Assembly (NCBI RefSeq): GCF_902497855.1
Contig: NZ_CABVHU010000017.1
Span: forward strand, 1 to 64,000
Length of the DNA: 64,000 bases
Direction: 5' to 3'
DNA from: Pseudomonas fluorescens
GTDB taxonomy: Bacteria; Pseudomonadota; Gammaproteobacteria; Pseudomonadales; Pseudomonadaceae
Positions 1 to 7,988 of the stretch are shown piece by piece. Below the pieces are notes generated by a model that was not told where the DNA came from, did no database searches, and saw only the letters and a program-made list of their open reading frames with translations. The first letter of the stretch is position 1, and every line of letters starts with the position of its first letter. Both the position numbers and the translations under genes were made by a program.

Positions 1-181
1 CGACAACGATCTCACTGGCAATGCCCTGCTCTTTCAAGCGTACCGCTTCTTCCACGGCGATTTCGCAGAACGGGTTCATCGACATCTTGACGTTGGCGAG
101 GTCGACGCCGGAATGGTCCGCCTTGACGCGAACCTTGACGTTGTAATCGACCACACGTTTTACCGCGACCAATACTTTCAT
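1..181 (-). CDS. etfB: Electron transfer flavoprotein beta subunit (N-terminal part)
   Basis: Reading leftward from the ATG at 181, the protein begins MKVLVAVKRVVDYN and continues through MSMNPFCEIAVEEAVRLK to the window edge. This is the characteristic opening of ETF beta; about 60 of the usual 250 residues are present. ETF is the soluble FAD/AMP heterodimer that takes electrons from acyl-CoA dehydrogenases and delivers them to ETF-ubiquinone oxidoreductase. It starts 51 nt after pimD and is the last visible gene of a leftward operon with two acyl-CoA dehydrogenases, so it probably serves them. Whether it duplicates a housekeeping copy elsewhere cannot be judged from here. Confidence 0.9.
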   Translation of the reverse strand, partial: MKVLVAVKRVVDYNVKVRVKADHSGVDLANVKMSMNPFCEIAVEEAVRLKEQGIASEIVV

Positions 182-232
182 GATCTGTTCCTGTAGTAGA
201 CCGCCAGCGCAGTGTCCGGCCGTAGAGGGTGT

Positions 233-1375
233 TCAGGCGTTGCGCAGCAAATCGGCATAGGCCTGCAAATGATGGTCGTCGTCGCCCAACTGATGGCTGA
301 GCATGACCAGACGCTTGGCATGGTGGGCAAGGTTGTACTCCCAGGTCATGCCGATGCCGCCGTGCAATTGAATCGCTTGCTCGGCGATGAAACGGGCGGC
401 GCGAGTAACGATGAACTTGGCGGCGGCCAAACCGCGACTGCGTTCGTCAGTGTCGGGTTCGTCAGCGATACAGGCGGCCAGCGTGGCCATGGAAATCGCC
501 AATTCCAGTTCGCCACGCATGTCGGCCATGCGATGTTGCAACACCTGCAACTTGCCGATCGGTGCGTTGAACTGCTGACGGGTTTTCAGATAGTCCAGCG
601 TCAGGCTGAAGGCTTCCTGCATATTGCCGATCGCCTCGGCGCATTGCGCCGCCACCGCCCGCCCTTGCTGGTAACGCAGTGCCGCAAGCGCTTGGCCGGC
701 GGGACCCAGCAGGTGATTCTGATCGAGCACGACGCCATCCAGGTACAGGTCGCAGGCTCGTGGGCCGTCGATGCACGGGTAATCGCGGCGGCGCACACCC
801 GCTGCTTGCGGGTCCAGCAGAAACAGGCTGATGCCGGACTCGTCCAGGGCACCGCCAGCGGTTCGCGCCGAGACCAGGATCAGTCCGGCGCTGTGGCCGC
901 CGACCACCGCGCATTTATGCCCGGTCAGGCGCCATCCGCCCTCGACGGCTTCGGCACGGCTCTGCACATCGTGCAGGTGATAGTGGCTCTGGCGTTCTTC
1001 CAGTGCCACCGCGAGCTGCAGCTCACCGGTCGCCACTTGCGGCAACCATTGGCCACGCTGGTCCGCGCTGCCCAGTTGCTGCAGCAATCCGGCGCCGTGT
1101 ATTTGCGACTGAAGATAAGGTTCCAGGCACAGGTTGCGGCCCAGCTCAGTCATCACCAGCATGCTTTCCACGCCACTGCCGCCGAAGCCTCCGTATTCCT
1201 CGCGAAGGGGCACGGCGCTCAGGCCCAACTCACCGAGCTGGTTCCAGAATTCACGGCTGAAACCCGTCTCGCTGCGGTAAAACTGTTCACGCTGTTCAAA
1301 GCTGTAACGGTCGCGCGCTACACGGGCGACGGTGTCTTGCAGCATCTGCTGCTCTTCGCTGAGATTGAAGTCCAT
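233..1375 (-). CDS. pimD: Acyl-CoA dehydrogenase, pimeloyl-CoA dehydrogenase small-subunit type
   Basis: A 380-residue acyl-CoA dehydrogenase (ACAD) starting MDFNLSEEQQML, with the N-terminal helical, central beta and C-terminal helical domains of the family and a C-terminal QLHGGIGMTWEYNLAHH segment. A strong AGGAGG ribosome site precedes the ATG. The glutamate base usual near the C terminus (YEGTNE in standard ACADs) is absent, and so is the alternative helix-G glutamate: the matching stretch reads YQQGRAVAAQ. This fits the non-catalytic partner of a heteromeric ACAD such as PimC/PimD, whose small subunit in Rhodopseudomonas is of similar length. It follows pimC by 12 nt. By analogy the complex dehydrogenates pimelyl-CoA, the product of ring opening. 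The substrate is inferred from context. Confidence 0.72.
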   Translation of the reverse strand: MDFNLSEEQQMLQDTVARVARDRYSFEQREQFYRSETGFSREFWNQLGELGLSAVPLREEYGGFGGSGVESMLVMTELGRNLCLEPYLQSQIHGAGLLQQLGSADQRGQWLPQVATGELQLAVALEERQSHYHLHDVQSRAEAVEGGWRLTGHKCAVVGGHSAGLILVSARTAGGALDESGISLFLLDPQAAGVRRRDYPCIDGPRACDLYLDGVVLDQNHLLGPAGQALAALRYQQGRAVAAQCAEAIGNMQEAFSLTLDYLKTRQQFNAPIGKLQVLQHRMADMRGELELAISMATLAACIADEPDTDERSRGLAAAKFIVTRAARFIAEQAIQLHGGIGMTWEYNLAHHAKRLVMLSHQLGDDDHHLQAYADLLRNA

Positions 1376-1387
1376 GGGGGTGCCTCC

Positions 1388-2584
1388 TTAGAGCTCAAGA
1401 ATCATCTTGGCAATGATGTTCTTCTGGATTTCGTTGGAGCCGCCATAGATGGACAGCTTGCGCAGGTTGAAATACTGGCCGGCTGGCGCGGCACTGTAGT
1501 CGGTGTGCAACAGCTCACCGGCAAAGGCGTAGTCCAACTCTTCCTCGGCGAAAGGCAAGGCATGCACGCCCAGCACTTTGCGCATCAGGTGGCTGATCGC
1601 CTGGCGAATCTCGGAGCCCTTGATCTTCAGGATCGAGCTTTGCGCCCCTGGCACACCACCGCCCTGCACGGCCGCGAGGATGCGCAGCGTGCTCATCTCG
1701 ATGGCCATCAATTGCATTTCCACTTCGGCAATTTGCAGGCGAAACAGCGGGTCATCCAGCAGCGGCAGGCCGTTACGCAATTCCCGGGAAGCGACCGACT
1801 TGAGTTGCGCCAGTGCCGCCTTGGACTGGGCAATGCCCGCCTGGCCGGTGCGCTCGTGGGTCAACAGGAACTTGGCGCAGGTCCAGCCCTTGTTTTCTTC
1901 ACCCACCAGGTTGGCGACGGGCACGCGCACGTTGTCGAAGAACACTTCGTTGACTTCGTGGTCACCCTCCAGGGTGATGATGGGCCGCACGGTGACGCCT
2001 GGCGTCGCCATATCGATCAACAGAAAGGAGATGCCGCGCTGTTGCTGGGCTTGCGGGTCAGTGCGCACCAGGCAGAAAATCATGTTGGCGTGCTGACCGA
2101 GGGTGGTCCAGGTTTTCTGGCCATTGACCACGTAGTGGTCGCCATCCAGCACGGCGCGGGTCTTCAGGCTGGCCAGGTCGGAACCGGCTCCCGGTTCGGA
2201 GTAACCCTGGCACCACCAGTCTTCCCCGGACAGGATGCGCGGCAGGTAATGGGCCTTTTGCGCCTCAGTGCCGAATTTCATGATCACCGGGGCGACCATG
2301 TTGACCCCGAACGAGATCAACCGCGGCGCACCGAACGCGGCGCACTCCTCCTCGAAGATGTGTCGCTGCACCACGCTCCAGCCAGTACCACCCTGCTCTA
2401 CCGGCCAGTTGGCGGCGTACCAGCCGCGCCTGGCCAGCACCCGTTGCCAGCGCAGGTGGTCTTCCTTGTCGAGATGTTTGCCGAGGCGAACTTTTGCAGC
2501 AATGTCTTCAGGTACGGCAGCGCTGAGGAAGGCGCGTACCTCATCGCGAAACTCAAGTTCGGCGGGGGTGTAGTTGATGTCCAT
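1388..2584 (-). CDS. pimC: Acyl-CoA dehydrogenase, pimeloyl-CoA dehydrogenase large-subunit type
   Basis: A 398-residue ACAD starting MDINYTPAELEFRDEVRAFL, with the FAD/substrate motif GYSEPGAGSDLASLKTRA, NGQKTWTT, and the C-terminal YGGSNEIQKNIIAKMIL. The usual C-terminal catalytic Glu (YEGTNE) is Gly here. A glutamate occurs in LLTHERTGQAG, which matches the helix-G base position of isovaleryl-CoA dehydrogenase, so this subunit probably carries catalysis. Length and pairing with the next gene match the PimC large subunit. GAGG lies upstream of the ATG. The previous gene is an enoyl-CoA hydratase 58 nt away, and all read leftward. The assignment to pimelyl-CoA dehydrogenation is by family and context; other dicarboxyl- or branched acyl-CoAs are possible. 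Confidence 0.73.
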   Translation of the reverse strand: MDINYTPAELEFRDEVRAFLSAAVPEDIAAKVRLGKHLDKEDHLRWQRVLARRGWYAANWPVEQGGTGWSVVQRHIFEEECAAFGAPRLISFGVNMVAPVIMKFGTEAQKAHYLPRILSGEDWWCQGYSEPGAGSDLASLKTRAVLDGDHYVVNGQKTWTTLGQHANMIFCLVRTDPQAQQQRGISFLLIDMATPGVTVRPIITLEGDHEVNEVFFDNVRVPVANLVGEENKGWTCAKFLLTHERTGQAGIAQSKAALAQLKSVASRELRNGLPLLDDPLFRLQIAEVEMQLMAIEMSTLRILAAVQGGGVPGAQSSILKIKGSEIRQAISHLMRKVLGVHALPFAEEELDYAFAGELLHTDYSAAPAGQYFNLRKLSIYGGSNEIQKNIIAKMILEL

Positions 2585-2642
2585 GCAAAGTCCTCGATAG
2601 GGATGGGGCCAGCGTCAGGCTGGCCGGCCGCAAGCGACCTGT

Positions 2643-3596
2643 TCAGCCTTGCTGATCCAGCTCGGCAACTGTCTTGCCTTCGGCGGCCAGACGGTCCGGC
2701 AGTAGCGCCGGTGGTTTGCAGGGGGTAACCGCTGCATCGGGCACCACCGCTTTAGCCGCTTGACGCTGCGCGAAAAAGGCCTGGATCAACGCTTCGCGTT
2801 GGGGCGACGCCATGCACTCGAGGAACAGCGTGCGCTCACGCTGCAGGCCCTCGCTCAGGGGCAGTGCGATCGCCGCTTCGATGGCGGCAATGCAGCGTAC
2901 CGGCGAGAACGACGCTGGCTGGCTGCGTTGCACTTCATCGCGCTTGGCCATGAGCAACTCGGCGGTGCTGCCGACACCCGCCGGTATCGAGGCATGGCCA
3001 CTGCGGCGCGGCTGAACGCCTTGCGCCAACAACCGCGCGGCATACGCCAGGCCGGCGGCCAACGGCTCACCCTCATACACCTCATCGACAATGGCGTGAC
3101 GCTTGGCCTCCACCGCGCTGATCGGCTCTCCGCCCACAATCATCTCCAGGGCCTTGGCGACACCGGCCAGGCGTGGCAACCGCTGGGTCCCGCCGGCACC
3201 CGGCAACAGCCCCAGCTTGACCTCCGGCAGTCCGACTTTGGCGTTGACCTCGATGATGCGGTAATGACAGGCCAGGGCCACCTCAAGACCGCCGCCCAAC
3301 ACCGAGCCATGCAGCACGGCCAGTGAGGGCTTGGTGAAGTTTTCCAGGGCCAGGGTGACGTCCGGCAGGATCGGCGCTTGCGGTGGTTTGCCAAACTCGC
3401 GGATATCGGCACCGGCAATGAAGGTCCTGCCCGCGCAATACAGCAGCACCAGCTTGATCCCGGGATCCCGCTCGACGGCGTTGAACGCGGCCAGCAAGCC
3501 TGCGCGTACGCTGTGGCCAAGGGCATTGACCGGCGGATTATTGATGCACACAACAGCTATCGCCCCTTCGCGGGACCATTGCACGGGAGATGACAT
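2643..3596 (-). CDS. Enoyl-CoA hydratase/isomerase, stand-alone hydratase half of a FadB/PimF-like protein
   Basis: A 317-residue crotonase-fold protein with the oxyanion-hole motif AGADIREF, the acidic active-site region GSVLGGGLEVALACHYR, and GLLPGAGGTQRLPRL. It is longer than a simple hydratase (about 260). The sequence around residues 270-285 (FFAQRQAAKAV) matches the linker found just before the Rossmann domain of bifunctional hydratase/3-hydroxyacyl-CoA dehydrogenases such as PimF. The protein then runs about 30 residues and stops, with no GxGxxG dehydrogenase domain. The start is supported by CAGGAG. It lies between badK (63 nt) and pimC (58 nt). It probably hydrates the unsaturated dicarboxyl-CoA after PimCD; the dehydrogenase would then come from another gene. 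Confidence 0.8.
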   Translation of the reverse strand: MSSPVQWSREGAIAVVCINNPPVNALGHSVRAGLLAAFNAVERDPGIKLVLLYCAGRTFIAGADIREFGKPPQAPILPDVTLALENFTKPSLAVLHGSVLGGGLEVALACHYRIIEVNAKVGLPEVKLGLLPGAGGTQRLPRLAGVAKALEMIVGGEPISAVEAKRHAIVDEVYEGEPLAAGLAYAARLLAQGVQPRRSGHASIPAGVGSTAELLMAKRDEVQRSQPASFSPVRCIAAIEAAIALPLSEGLQRERTLFLECMASPQREALIQAFFAQRQAAKAVVPDAAVTPCKPPALLPDRLAAEGKTVAELDQQG

Positions 3597-3659
3597 CGGG
3601 TAACTCCTGCAAGCGTTTCGCCTGCTTTTATTGTTGTTCTGACCGAGAAGAAAATGGGT

Positions 3660-4436
3660 TCAGCGGTGTTTCCACAGTGGTTTTCGCTTCTGCACGAACG
3701 CCTGCATGCCTTCCTTCTGATCTTCGCTGGCAAAGCAGGCGTGCAGCAGGCGCCGCTCAAAATGCACCCCCTCGGCCAGGGTGGTTTCAAAGGCGCGATC
3801 GACCGCTTCTTTATTGAGCATGACGGCCATCGCCGAAAATTCGGCGATCTGCCGGGCGACCTGCAGTGCTTCGTCTAAAAGGCTCGCCGCCGGCACGACG
3901 CGGCTGACCAACCCGCTGCGCTCGGCTTCGGCCGCATCCATCGTGCGCCCGGTCAGGCACAGGTCCATGGTCTTGGCCTTGCCTATCGCGCGGGCCAAAC
4001 GCTGGGTACCGCCGGCACCCGGCAGCGTGCCGACCTTCACTTCCGGCTGACCGAAACGCGCACTGTCGGCGGCAATGATCAGGTCGCACATCATCGCCAG
4101 CTCGCAACCGCCGCCCAACGCCAGGCCGCCGACCGCGGCGATCACCGGTTTGCGGCAGCGAGTCACCTCCTCCCAGTTCGCCGTCACAAAGTTATCCAGG
4201 TAGACGTCAGCGAACCCCTTGAACTGCAACTCGACGATATCGGCACCGGCGGCGAAGGCCTTGTCGTTACCGGTAATCACTATGGCGCGGATGCCGTCAT
4301 CCCGTTCGAAGGTCCGCAGCGCCTCGCCCAACTCAGTCATCAGCGCGTCACTCAACGCGTTGTGCATCGCGGGTCGATTGAGCCGGATCAGACCGACGTT
4401 CTCATGACGCTCCACCAAAATATTGTCGTAGGGCAT
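3660..4436 (-). CDS. badK: Cyclohex-1-ene-1-carboxyl-CoA hydratase-like enoyl-CoA hydratase
   Basis: The 258-residue protein starts MPYDNILVERHENVGLI; AAGGAG lies upstream of this ATG, whereas longer frames up to 4547 lack a good site. Crotonase-family motifs include AAGADIVELQF, GGLALGGGCELAMMCD with the first catalytic Glu, and GTLPGAGGTQRLARAIGKAK with the second. Length, the NWEEVTRCRKPV stretch and the C terminus (FERRLLHACFAS) resemble Rhodopseudomonas BadK, which hydrates cyclohex-1-ene-1-carboxyl-CoA to the 2-hydroxy compound. It is the first gene of the leftward operon and is divergent from aliA. With AliA, AliB, BadH and BadI encoded next door the ring beta-oxidation set is complete, which supports the call. 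Confidence 0.82.
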   Translation of the reverse strand: MPYDNILVERHENVGLIRLNRPAMHNALSDALMTELGEALRTFERDDGIRAIVITGNDKAFAAGADIVELQFKGFADVYLDNFVTANWEEVTRCRKPVIAAVGGLALGGGCELAMMCDLIIAADSARFGQPEVKVGTLPGAGGTQRLARAIGKAKTMDLCLTGRTMDAAEAERSGLVSRVVPAASLLDEALQVARQIAEFSAMAVMLNKEAVDRAFETTLAEGVHFERRLLHACFASEDQKEGMQAFVQKRKPLWKHR

Positions 4437-4541
4437 GACGTTCACCACTCCTTCCTGACTGCGGCAAGCCGCATGAGCCGAAGATCCGTTGCACGGCTTC
4501 GGACGCTTGCAGCCGAGTCTATCGACATCAAAAAATAAAGA

Positions 4542-4578
4542 CAACATGTTGACATATTAAAAATAGAGCGCGTATCTT
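4542..4578 (+). promoter_or_regulatory. Divergent promoter/operator between badK and aliA
   Basis: A sigma-70-like promoter for aliA can be read as TTGACA at 4549-4554 and TATCTT at 4573-4578 with an 18-bp spacer. A perfect 10-bp palindrome CAACATGTTG (4542-4551) overlaps the -35 element, a natural place for a MarR-type repressor such as the BadR-like protein encoded at 9200. Downstream, ACAAACAACAACAAA (4610-4624) is a CA-rich leader resembling Crc/Hfq catabolite-repression targets. The operator and regulator assignments are inferred. Confidence 0.5.
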
Positions 4579-4647
4579 CGCTTCCATCAGAAAGCGAAAG
4601 CTCTCGCAGACAAACAACAACAAACCGCCTATTCACTGGTGCTGAGA

Positions 4648-6315
4648 ATGACTACAAAGACAAACATGCAGCCAGAACGACGTTCCGCCATGCTTAAGTC
4701 GGGCGCATGGAATGACAATATCATTACAGACTATCTGGATCAGGCGGTACTCGACGCTCCAGACTCGGTGGCGGTGATTGCCTACCGGGTGAACGAGGAT
4801 GAACGTCAGGCTTTCAGCTACCGCGAACTGGATCGCCTGGTGACTCGCATGGCGGCGGGCCTGGCGGGTCTGGGTGTCGCCAAGTCAGACGTGGTGTCCT
4901 GCCAGTTGCCGAACGGGTGGCAGATCACGGCGCTGCACCTGGCCTGCGTGCGTATCGGCGCGATTCTCAATCCTCTGATGCCGATTTTTCGTGAGCGCGA
5001 GCTCGCCTTCATGCTCGGCCACGCACAGAGCCGGGTGCTGGTGATCCCGCATCACTTCAGAGGGTTCGATTACGCCGCCATGGTCCAGGGAATGCGCGGC
5101 GAGTTGCCCGCCCTCGAGCATGTGCTGGTGATCGGTGGCGACCACAGCGCTAATGGTTTCGAGCAGGTCTTGTTGCAACGTGCCTGGGAGGAAGAAACAG
5201 ACACTGCGGCGTTGTTTGCCGAACGCCGCCTGGGCGGTGACGATGTCGTGCAGCTGCTGTACACCTCGGGCACGACGGGCGAGCCCAAGGGCGTATTGCA
5301 CACCTCCAACACCCTGTTCAGTAACGTTCGCCCCTATGCCGAACGCTTGCAGCTGGGGTCTGAAGATATCGTTTTCATGGCCTCGCCCATCGCGCACCAG
5401 ACCGGCTTCCTCTACGGGCTGATGATGCCGATTTACCTGAAGAGCACCGCGGTGCTGCAGGACATCTGGGATGCCCGCTTCGCGGTAAAAGTCATCAAAG
5501 CCGAGCGGCCGACCTTCACCATGGCGTCGACACCCTTCCTGACCGATCTGATCGATATTGCCCCCGATCACGGCGAAGCGCTGTCATCGCTGCGGACCTT
5601 CGTTGCCGCGGGAGCCCCTATCCCCGGCGCCCTGGTAGAAAAGGCCGGTACGGCGGTCAATGCCAAGGTGATTTCCGCCTGGGGAATGACCGAGAGTGGC
5701 GCGGTGACCATGACCCGCCCGCACGACGATGCCCGGTGCGCCATTCTTACCGATGGCCTGTCCCTGCCGTTCATGGAGGTGAACATCGTCGATGAGGATG
5801 GCCGGGAAGTCCCCCGCGATACGGAAGGCAACTTGCTGGTGCGCGGCGGCAGTCTGTTCGTCGGCTATCTCAAGCGCCCCGAGCTTTACGGCGTGGATGA
5901 CCAAGGCTGGTTCGCTACCGGCGACCTGGCACGCATGAACGAACAGGGTTACATCCGCATCACGGGTCGCACCAAGGATGTGGTGATTCGCGGCGGCGAA
6001 AACATTCCCGTGGTGGAGATCGAGAACCTGCTCTACAAGCACCCGGCCATTGCCGCCGTGGCGCTGGTCGGCTGCCCGGACCCACGCCTGGGTGAGCGCC
6101 TGTGCGCCTATGTGACGCTGCACAACGGCCACACCAGCCTGACGCTGGCAGAAGTGGTGAGCTTCCTCCTGCAACAGCGCCTGACCAGGAACTACCTGCC
6201 TGAATACCTGGAAGTGCTGCCGGCCTTGCCGCGCACCCCTTCGGGAAAAATTCAGAAATTCAAATTGCGCGAACTGGCCATGGATATCCGGCTGGGTTCA
6301 GCCACGCGCCAATGA
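4648..6315 (+). CDS. aliA: Cyclohexanecarboxylate-CoA ligase-like AMP-forming acyl-CoA synthetase
   Basis: A 555-residue ANL-superfamily ligase. It has the ATP-binding loop YTSGTTGEPKG near residue 205, WGMTESG near 345, the hinge region TGRTKDVVIRGGENIPV, and the catalytic lysine motif RTPSGKIQKFK near 530. It would activate a carboxylic acid to the acyl-CoA through an acyl-adenylate. Its order with badH-badI-aliB and the divergent badK copies the logic of the Rhodopseudomonas ali/bad genes, so cyclohexanecarboxylate is the likely substrate. The start is uncertain: ATG at 4648 has only a weak purine-rich site, GTG at 4639 is in frame upstream, and ATGs at 4666 and 4690 are possible. Confidence 0.78.
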   Translation: MTTKTNMQPERRSAMLKSGAWNDNIITDYLDQAVLDAPDSVAVIAYRVNEDERQAFSYRELDRLVTRMAAGLAGLGVAKSDVVSCQLPNGWQITALHLACVRIGAILNPLMPIFRERELAFMLGHAQSRVLVIPHHFRGFDYAAMVQGMRGELPALEHVLVIGGDHSANGFEQVLLQRAWEEETDTAALFAERRLGGDDVVQLLYTSGTTGEPKGVLHTSNTLFSNVRPYAERLQLGSEDIVFMASPIAHQTGFLYGLMMPIYLKSTAVLQDIWDARFAVKVIKAERPTFTMASTPFLTDLIDIAPDHGEALSSLRTFVAAGAPIPGALVEKAGTAVNAKVISAWGMTESGAVTMTRPHDDARCAILTDGLSLPFMEVNIVDEDGREVPRDTEGNLLVRGGSLFVGYLKRPELYGVDDQGWFATGDLARMNEQGYIRITGRTKDVVIRGGENIPVVEIENLLYKHPAIAAVALVGCPDPRLGERLCAYVTLHNGHTSLTLAEVVSFLLQQRLTRNYLPEYLEVLPALPRTPSGKIQKFKLRELAMDIRLGSATRQ

Positions 6316-6360
6316 TTGGCAATGCCCGCAAATCAATCAAAACAAGATGAGGACTGCTGC

Positions 6361-7134
6361 ATGAAAGGTCTTATTGGAAGAACCGTAATCATCACCGGCG
6401 GCGGTGGCGGCATCGGTCGCGCCGTCAGCCTGCGCTTCGCTGCCGAAGGTTGCCTGGTCGCCGTACTCGATCGCGATGCCGCTGCCGCACAAACCACCGT
6501 CGACCTGATCAACGAAGCGGACAGCAAGGCCAAGGCCAAGGCCTACGCCGCCGACATCACCGATTACGCCGCCATCGTCGACACCGTCGCGGCCATTGAA
6601 AAAGACCTGGGTGTGCCGACCGTACTGGTCAACAACGCGGGCTTCGACCGTTTCATGCCATTCCTCAAAACCGAGCCGGCCATGTGGCAACAGTTGATCT
6701 CGATCAACCTGACCGGGGCGCTGAACATGCACCACGTGGTCCTGCCGAAGATGCTTGAAGCGGGGGGTGGCAAGGTCATCAATGTGGCTTCCGATGCAGC
6801 CCGTGTCGGCTCCTCCGGCGAAGCCGTTTACGCCGCCTGCAAGGCGGGGCTGGTGGGTCTGTCGAAAACCCTGGCACGGGAACTGGCGACCAAAAACATC
6901 AACTTCAATGTGGTCTGCCCCGGCCCGACCGATACCGCCCTGCTCAAAAGCGTAGCGGCGACGTCGAGCAACCCGGAAAAGCTGATGGAAGCCTTCAAGA
7001 ATGCCGTGCCGATGCGCCGCCTCGGTCAGCCGGAAGACTACCCGGGGATCATCGCCCTGCTTGCCAGCGACGACGCCAACTTCATCACCGGACAGGTTAT
7101 TTCCGTGTCCGGCGGCCTGACCATGGCCGGTTAA
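6361..7134 (+). CDS. badH: 2-hydroxycyclohexanecarboxyl-CoA dehydrogenase (SDR)
   Basis: A 257-residue short-chain dehydrogenase with the NAD-binding TGGGGGIGR near residue 12, NNAG, and the catalytic Ser (NVASDAARVGSS) and Tyr/Lys (VYAACKAG, about 157-161). The segments SDAARVGSSGEAVYAACK, CPGPTDTALL and the terminal TGQVISVSGGLTM closely resemble Rhodopseudomonas BadH, which oxidises 2-hydroxycyclohexanecarboxyl-CoA to the 2-keto form with NAD. The start at 6361 is supported by GAGG 9 nt upstream. It sits 45 nt after aliA and 14 nt before badI, in the expected pathway order. Confidence 0.87.
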   Translation: MKGLIGRTVIITGGGGGIGRAVSLRFAAEGCLVAVLDRDAAAAQTTVDLINEADSKAKAKAYAADITDYAAIVDTVAAIEKDLGVPTVLVNNAGFDRFMPFLKTEPAMWQQLISINLTGALNMHHVVLPKMLEAGGGKVINVASDAARVGSSGEAVYAACKAGLVGLSKTLARELATKNINFNVVCPGPTDTALLKSVAATSSNPEKLMEAFKNAVPMRRLGQPEDYPGIIALLASDDANFITGQVISVSGGLTMAG

Positions 7135-7148
7135 CCAGGAGAGTTCCC

Positions 7149-7931
7149 ATGCATTACGAAGACATTCTGTACACCGAAGTCGAAGGTGTTGCGACCATCA
7201 CCATCAACCGTCCGGATCGCTACAACGCGTTCCGCGGCCAGACCTGCATGGAGCTGATCCACGCCTTCAACCGTGCTGGCTGGAACAAGGAAGTGGGCGT
7301 CATCGTGTTCACCGGTGCCGGCGACAAGGCGTTCTGCACCGGCGGCGACCAGGGGGCCCATGAAGGCCAGTACGATGGCCGTGGCCTGATCGGTCTGCCG
7401 GTAGAAGAACTGCAGGGCCTGATCCGTGAAGTGCCCAAGCCGGTGATCGCACGTGTCAACGGCTTTGCCATCGGCGGCGGTCACGTCCTGCACGTGGTCT
7501 GCGACCTGACCATCGCCTCCGAAAAAGCCGTCTTCGGCCAGGTCGGCCCGAAAGTCGGCTCGGTTGATCCCGGCTTCGGCACGGCCTATCTGGGGCGCAT
7601 CATCGGCGAAAAACGCGCCCGCGAGATTTGGTACCTGTGCCGCAAATACAGTGCCCGGCAAGCTTACGACTGGGGCCTGGTCAACGCGGTCGTACCCCAT
7701 GAAGAACTGGATGCCGAAGTGCAGAAATGGTGTGACGAGATTCTCGAGAAGAGTCCGACCGCCCTCTCCATCGCCAAGCGCTCATTCAACGCCGACAGCG
7801 CCAATATTGCCGGCATCGGCGCCCTCGGCATGCAGGCCCTGAGCCTGTACTACGACACCGAAGAGTCCAAGGAAGGCGTCGCCGCCTTCAAGGAAAAACG
7901 TAAGCCAGAGTTCCGCAAATTCTACAAGTGA
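7149..7931 (+). CDS. badI: 2-ketocyclohexanecarboxyl-CoA hydrolase (ring-opening crotonase)
   Basis: A 260-residue crotonase-family protein, the same length as Rhodopseudomonas BadI. It has the oxyanion region FCTGGDQGAHEGQYDGRG, GFAIGGGHVLHVVCD, and VGSVDPGFGTAYL near residue 136, a segment shared with the related MenB family, which like BadI acts on a 2-ketoacyl-CoA ring system. BadI hydrolytically opens the ring to give pimelyl-CoA, the committed step that makes the alicyclic substrate linear. The ribosome site AGGAGAG precedes the ATG. Its place between badH and aliB and the pimC/pimD pair on the other strand agree with this role. It is one of the safest calls in the cluster. Confidence 0.9.
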   Translation: MHYEDILYTEVEGVATITINRPDRYNAFRGQTCMELIHAFNRAGWNKEVGVIVFTGAGDKAFCTGGDQGAHEGQYDGRGLIGLPVEELQGLIREVPKPVIARVNGFAIGGGHVLHVVCDLTIASEKAVFGQVGPKVGSVDPGFGTAYLGRIIGEKRAREIWYLCRKYSARQAYDWGLVNAVVPHEELDAEVQKWCDEILEKSPTALSIAKRSFNADSANIAGIGALGMQALSLYYDTEESKEGVAAFKEKRKPEFRKFYK

Positions 7932-7938
7932 CCCTATT

Positions 7939-7962
7939 ACCGGCAGCTGATCCGCTGCCGGT
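7939..7962 (+). other. Intergenic stem-loop between badI and aliB
   Basis: ACCGGCAGC and GCTGCCGGT (9-bp arms, 6-nt loop) lie just after the badI stop. There is no T-run, so it is more likely an RNA-stability or processing hairpin or a partial terminator than a full stop signal; aliB follows 26 nt later in the same direction. Confidence 0.55.
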
Positions 7963-7988
7963 CCCCCGGCCCTGGCTTGGAGAGAATC

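Noticed and set aside
212..2728. Very long rightward open frame (838 codons) opposite pimD and pimC
   Set aside because: It mirrors two clear acyl-CoA dehydrogenase genes on the other strand; its low-complexity H/Q/G/A-rich translation shows no domain. High-GC third-position bias creates such shadows.
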